A DNA stretch of 53,890 nucleotides, taken from Lachnospiraceae bacterium. GTDB taxonomy: Bacteria; Bacillota; Clostridia; Lachnospirales; Lachnospiraceae. The notes below the pieces were generated by a model, which was given only the letters and a program-made list of their open reading frames with translations, did no database searches and was not told the DNA's origin. The position numbers were made by a program, and so were the translations under genes. Numbering within the stretch: the first letter of the stretch is position 1; the number at the start of each line of letters is the position of its first letter. The stretch covers positions 1-53,890 of the forward strand of contig JAFXSQ010000022.1 in NCBI GenBank assembly GCA_017525525.1, given 5' to 3'. Shown here one piece after another: positions 52,601-53,890 of this stretch.

Positions 52601-53890
52601 TTCGACAATACGCCGATATACGGCAAAATCCTTGTCTCAAAGAAAGGCGGCATACTTGTATATGACGAGAAGCTGAAGGAGTTTGTCATAACTGAAGAGA
52701 AACTCTCGGACATCAAGTTTGATGTGGTAGCTGATGAGGATATCAAAGCACCGTATGATGAGAATGAGGTTATCTATAAAAAGGGCGAAGTGGTAACGCA
52801 GCTTGTTACGGATAAAGAGGGTAATGCAGAGACAGACCTGCTTCCGCTCGGAGCATATCTGCTCAAAGAATACACGCCCGCTGAGTATGAGGAAATTGAA
52901 CCTGTTAAAGTGACTATCACATTAGACAGTGATTTCGTAAGTACATCAACTGATGAAGAGGATTCGGTTGAAACAAGATATGTGTATGAAAAGGTTGATG
53001 TAGTTAACAAGCCGAAGGTACCGGAGATTAAGACAAAAGCCTGGGAGAAGAAGAGCGGCAGCTCATACGCAAAGCAGGATGAGAAGATCACGGTGGTTGA
53101 CAGGGTTGAGTATAAGAACCTTGTGACAGACGGAAGGGAGTACACGCTTAAGGGCAAGCTTTACCTGGTAGACAAGCAGACACCACTTTTGGTGGATGGC
53201 AAAGAGGTAACAGCCGAGAAGACGTTTATACCTAAGAAAGCGGATGGGTATGAAGAGCTGGAGTTTACATTTGATGCTTCTGCTCTTAAGGGAACCGTAA
53301 CGGTTGTGTTCGAAGATTTGTATGAAGATGAGAAAAAGGTTGCTACACACTCAGAGATTACAGACCGTCCACAGCAGATAGCATTTCCGTCTTTGAAGAC
53401 GACCGCAAGGGACTCCGAGACAGGAACTCAGAAGGCAAAGGTATCGAAGACAACAAAAATCATAGACACGGTCTGCTATGAGGGTGTGTTCCCGAATGAG
53501 AAGTTTATCCTTAAGGGCAAGCTCTATGACCGGGCTACAGGCAAACCGTTGTTGGTAAACGGTGCAGAGGTTACTTCTGAGTTGGAGGTTGTGCCGGAGA
53601 ATAGCAATGGCATAGTTGAGGTGGAATTCGTGTTTGACTCAACAGGGCTTGAAGGTATGGAGGTTACAGTGTTTGAGTATGCTTATACTCCGGATAATGA
53701 ACTGATAGTATCTCACGAGGATCTGACAGATGATTATCAGACCATAACCTTCGATAAGAAACCGGAGTTACCGCCGGATACTCCGAAGACCGGAGATAGT
53801 ACGAAGCCATTGGCAATAATGATAGTAATGTTTGTATCTGCTATAGCGGGTGGCATTGTTCTTGCGTACAGAAGACGTAAGCTGAAGTAG
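49610..53890 (+). CDS. sortase-anchored thioester surface protein (TQXA/VaFE type)
   Basis: A 1,426-residue cell-wall protein. It has a signal peptide (RVIAFLLVIALAIPLVGG, cut near VNAEE) and an acidic Glu/Thr spacer to about residue 140. A thioester-domain region follows, with Cys175 (NAFCVIP) and Gln264 (YACQIAG) as the likely crosslinked pair. Four or five Cna-B/SpaA-like domains come next (GAEYEVYKV, GAVYEVKYYD, GSYMIEETENPKGYY), then two VaFE/Thr-Gln ester domains (starting near TKAWEKKSG and TTARDSETG). The sortase signal TPKTGD, a membrane segment and RRRKLK end it. Such proteins bind host or neighbour-cell surfaces covalently. The start is ATG 49610, after GGAGGAAAAG; ATG 49592 overlaps that site. 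TAG is the last codon of the window. Confidence 0.9.
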   Translation: MKLRQRVIAFLLVIALAIPLVGGNATMTVNAEEAVENTEEVTITDETAQEIMEDKETVGEADSVCEETQQVDEDTEGIKATTETELDDTLTSVLEEYEDLEEANLNEQKLIADNAEVVERRLEDSTEELYIEEGPEINAADSTKFYASDAIVPGVGFHYFATSEPASESNCNAFCVIPSGDNPSGSDTYSTGYGISDAAVIKMVYYSFGAPGYKILIKRDWTFITNMVNAINTYGNNAPSATTESIPSASAYAVSDRALAYACQIAGITNKNWKAKLIGDDYTEIPAASANAIVDWYNYVQTLPDVPAINLQVWIHHPQNNKIKQSMLSYTYDSIASVRIAKTPMDDGKVLTEEETAKIIKGLGYSKSVQESIIGAHYALSYSKELDENGFLKNRDLLLGFNGTFDNNLSDWVNVEPGRHFWIQEIIVPSSGLYELSGYLYGGDEGFVVENGQTLTIGVTFKPVESSFINVHDETVIGESIIHPGYMTLSKKSSNTSITKNNRCYDLAGAEYEVYKVSSNTDSSTTDLRGRFRVDSDGKGHVVYEKASGYVLKSGYSKRYTMKLEVGNYMIKETKAPTNGSYALDKTVYRKTVTKNNTEENPIAIAATDSPNGDPARMLVKKKDAKKEKYLDGAVYEVKYYDVYSTKNPAKSGENAKATWYFKTDKKGYARYGSEWLDKSKKNSAIIVNEDNDPTIPYGTITVREVEAPEGYVLDSTMSVYKIDAETVEESDTVRENKAIKTNTPIKQPFSLIKLGETGNGTEYLEGAGFSACCIKSVTGQKVLDKVAVDYEAKKGEVVVKDEEGNSYLWDDSKRVALTKDGGKELFTDKHGYALSTELDYGTYIVRETTVPNNHFKVDDFTVVIDKDSREPKELGYFTDESFKAYLKIIKKDSKSDKSILNNPATFKIWDYGTKEYVSFEVDGEQVSEFKTDENGILMTPDVLYPGSYMIEETENPKGYYSKRAPFYDIEINSDAVYVPYVDADGNQTKIGVFTVEFDNTPIYGKILVSKKGGILVYDEKLKEFVITEEKLSDIKFDVVADEDIKAPYDENEVIYKKGEVVTQLVTDKEGNAETDLLPLGAYLLKEYTPAEYEEIEPVKVTITLDSDFVSTSTDEEDSVETRYVYEKVDVVNKPKVPEIKTKAWEKKSGSSYAKQDEKITVVDRVEYKNLVTDGREYTLKGKLYLVDKQTPLLVDGKEVTAEKTFIPKKADGYEELEFTFDASALKGTVTVVFEDLYEDEKKVATHSEITDRPQQIAFPSLKTTARDSETGTQKAKVSKTTKIIDTVCYEGVFPNEKFILKGKLYDRATGKPLLVNGAEVTSELEVVPENSNGIVEVEFVFDSTGLEGMEVTVFEYAYTPDNELIVSHEDLTDDYQTITFDKKPELPPDTPKTGDSTKPLAIMIVMFVSAIAGGIVLAYRRRKLK

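Overview
The window looks like the chromosome of an anaerobic clostridial Firmicute, most likely of the family Lachnospiraceae. The indications are type III glutamine synthetase (GlnN), LL-diaminopimelate aminotransferase, a clostridial-style ANTAR system for nitrogen control, and a VaFE/TQXA-type surface protein beside ParA, ParB and a RepA_N initiator, an arrangement common on integrative elements of this family. The species cannot be named from the sequence alone.

Layout. Positions 1-6,600 are a scrapyard of mobile and accessory DNA: two decayed tyrosine recombinases, a DUF3800 gene with its own promoter and a terminator-ended structured RNA in front of it, a phage tape-measure fragment joined to the 3' part of a large serine recombinase, and several broken acetyltransferase genes around a Cro/C1-type regulator and an isochorismatase-GNAT fusion. 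Positions 6,600-13,080 carry single accessory genes: an AAA/DUF4143 ATPase, a fluoride channel, a deoxyinosine-type DNA glycosylase, a transglutaminase-GNAT fusion, a MarR-flavodoxin operon, a DinB-like protein and a LysR regulator.

Positions 13,080-34,800 form a glutamine and ammonia hub: glnN, an ammonium transporter fused to a PII signalling domain, purF, a STAS-kinase fusion, gltB, gltD, pyrG, carA, carB, a short divergent GlnA-like protein and an ANTAR RNA-binding antiterminator. The leaders of glnN, amt and gltB each hold a hairpin with the same AATGGC hexaloop whose strands are shared with an intrinsic terminator; amt and gltB also have an upstream partner hairpin with an AxxGxx hexaloop. 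This is the known architecture of ANTAR targets, so the ANTAR protein at 34,204 very probably opens the glutamine genes by antitermination. The other genes of the hub make or spend glutamine.

Positions 34,970-42,360 are ordinary chromosome: dapL, tRNA-Thr(CGT), an LCP cell-wall ligase, a c-di-GMP phosphodiesterase, a zinc-ribbon membrane protein, an SDR oxidoreductase and a LytR_C protein. Several inverted-repeat elements resembling MITEs, and two families of dispersed palindromic repeats, lie between genes.

From about 42,400 to the end there is a plasmid-like or integrative element: a small DUF3970-like protein, ParA, ParB, a replication initiator with two RepA_N-type domains and eleven 23-bp iterons inside its coding region, several unknown proteins behind leader terminators, and a 1,426-residue sortase-anchored thioester surface protein. 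Its conjugation genes, if any, lie beyond the right edge.
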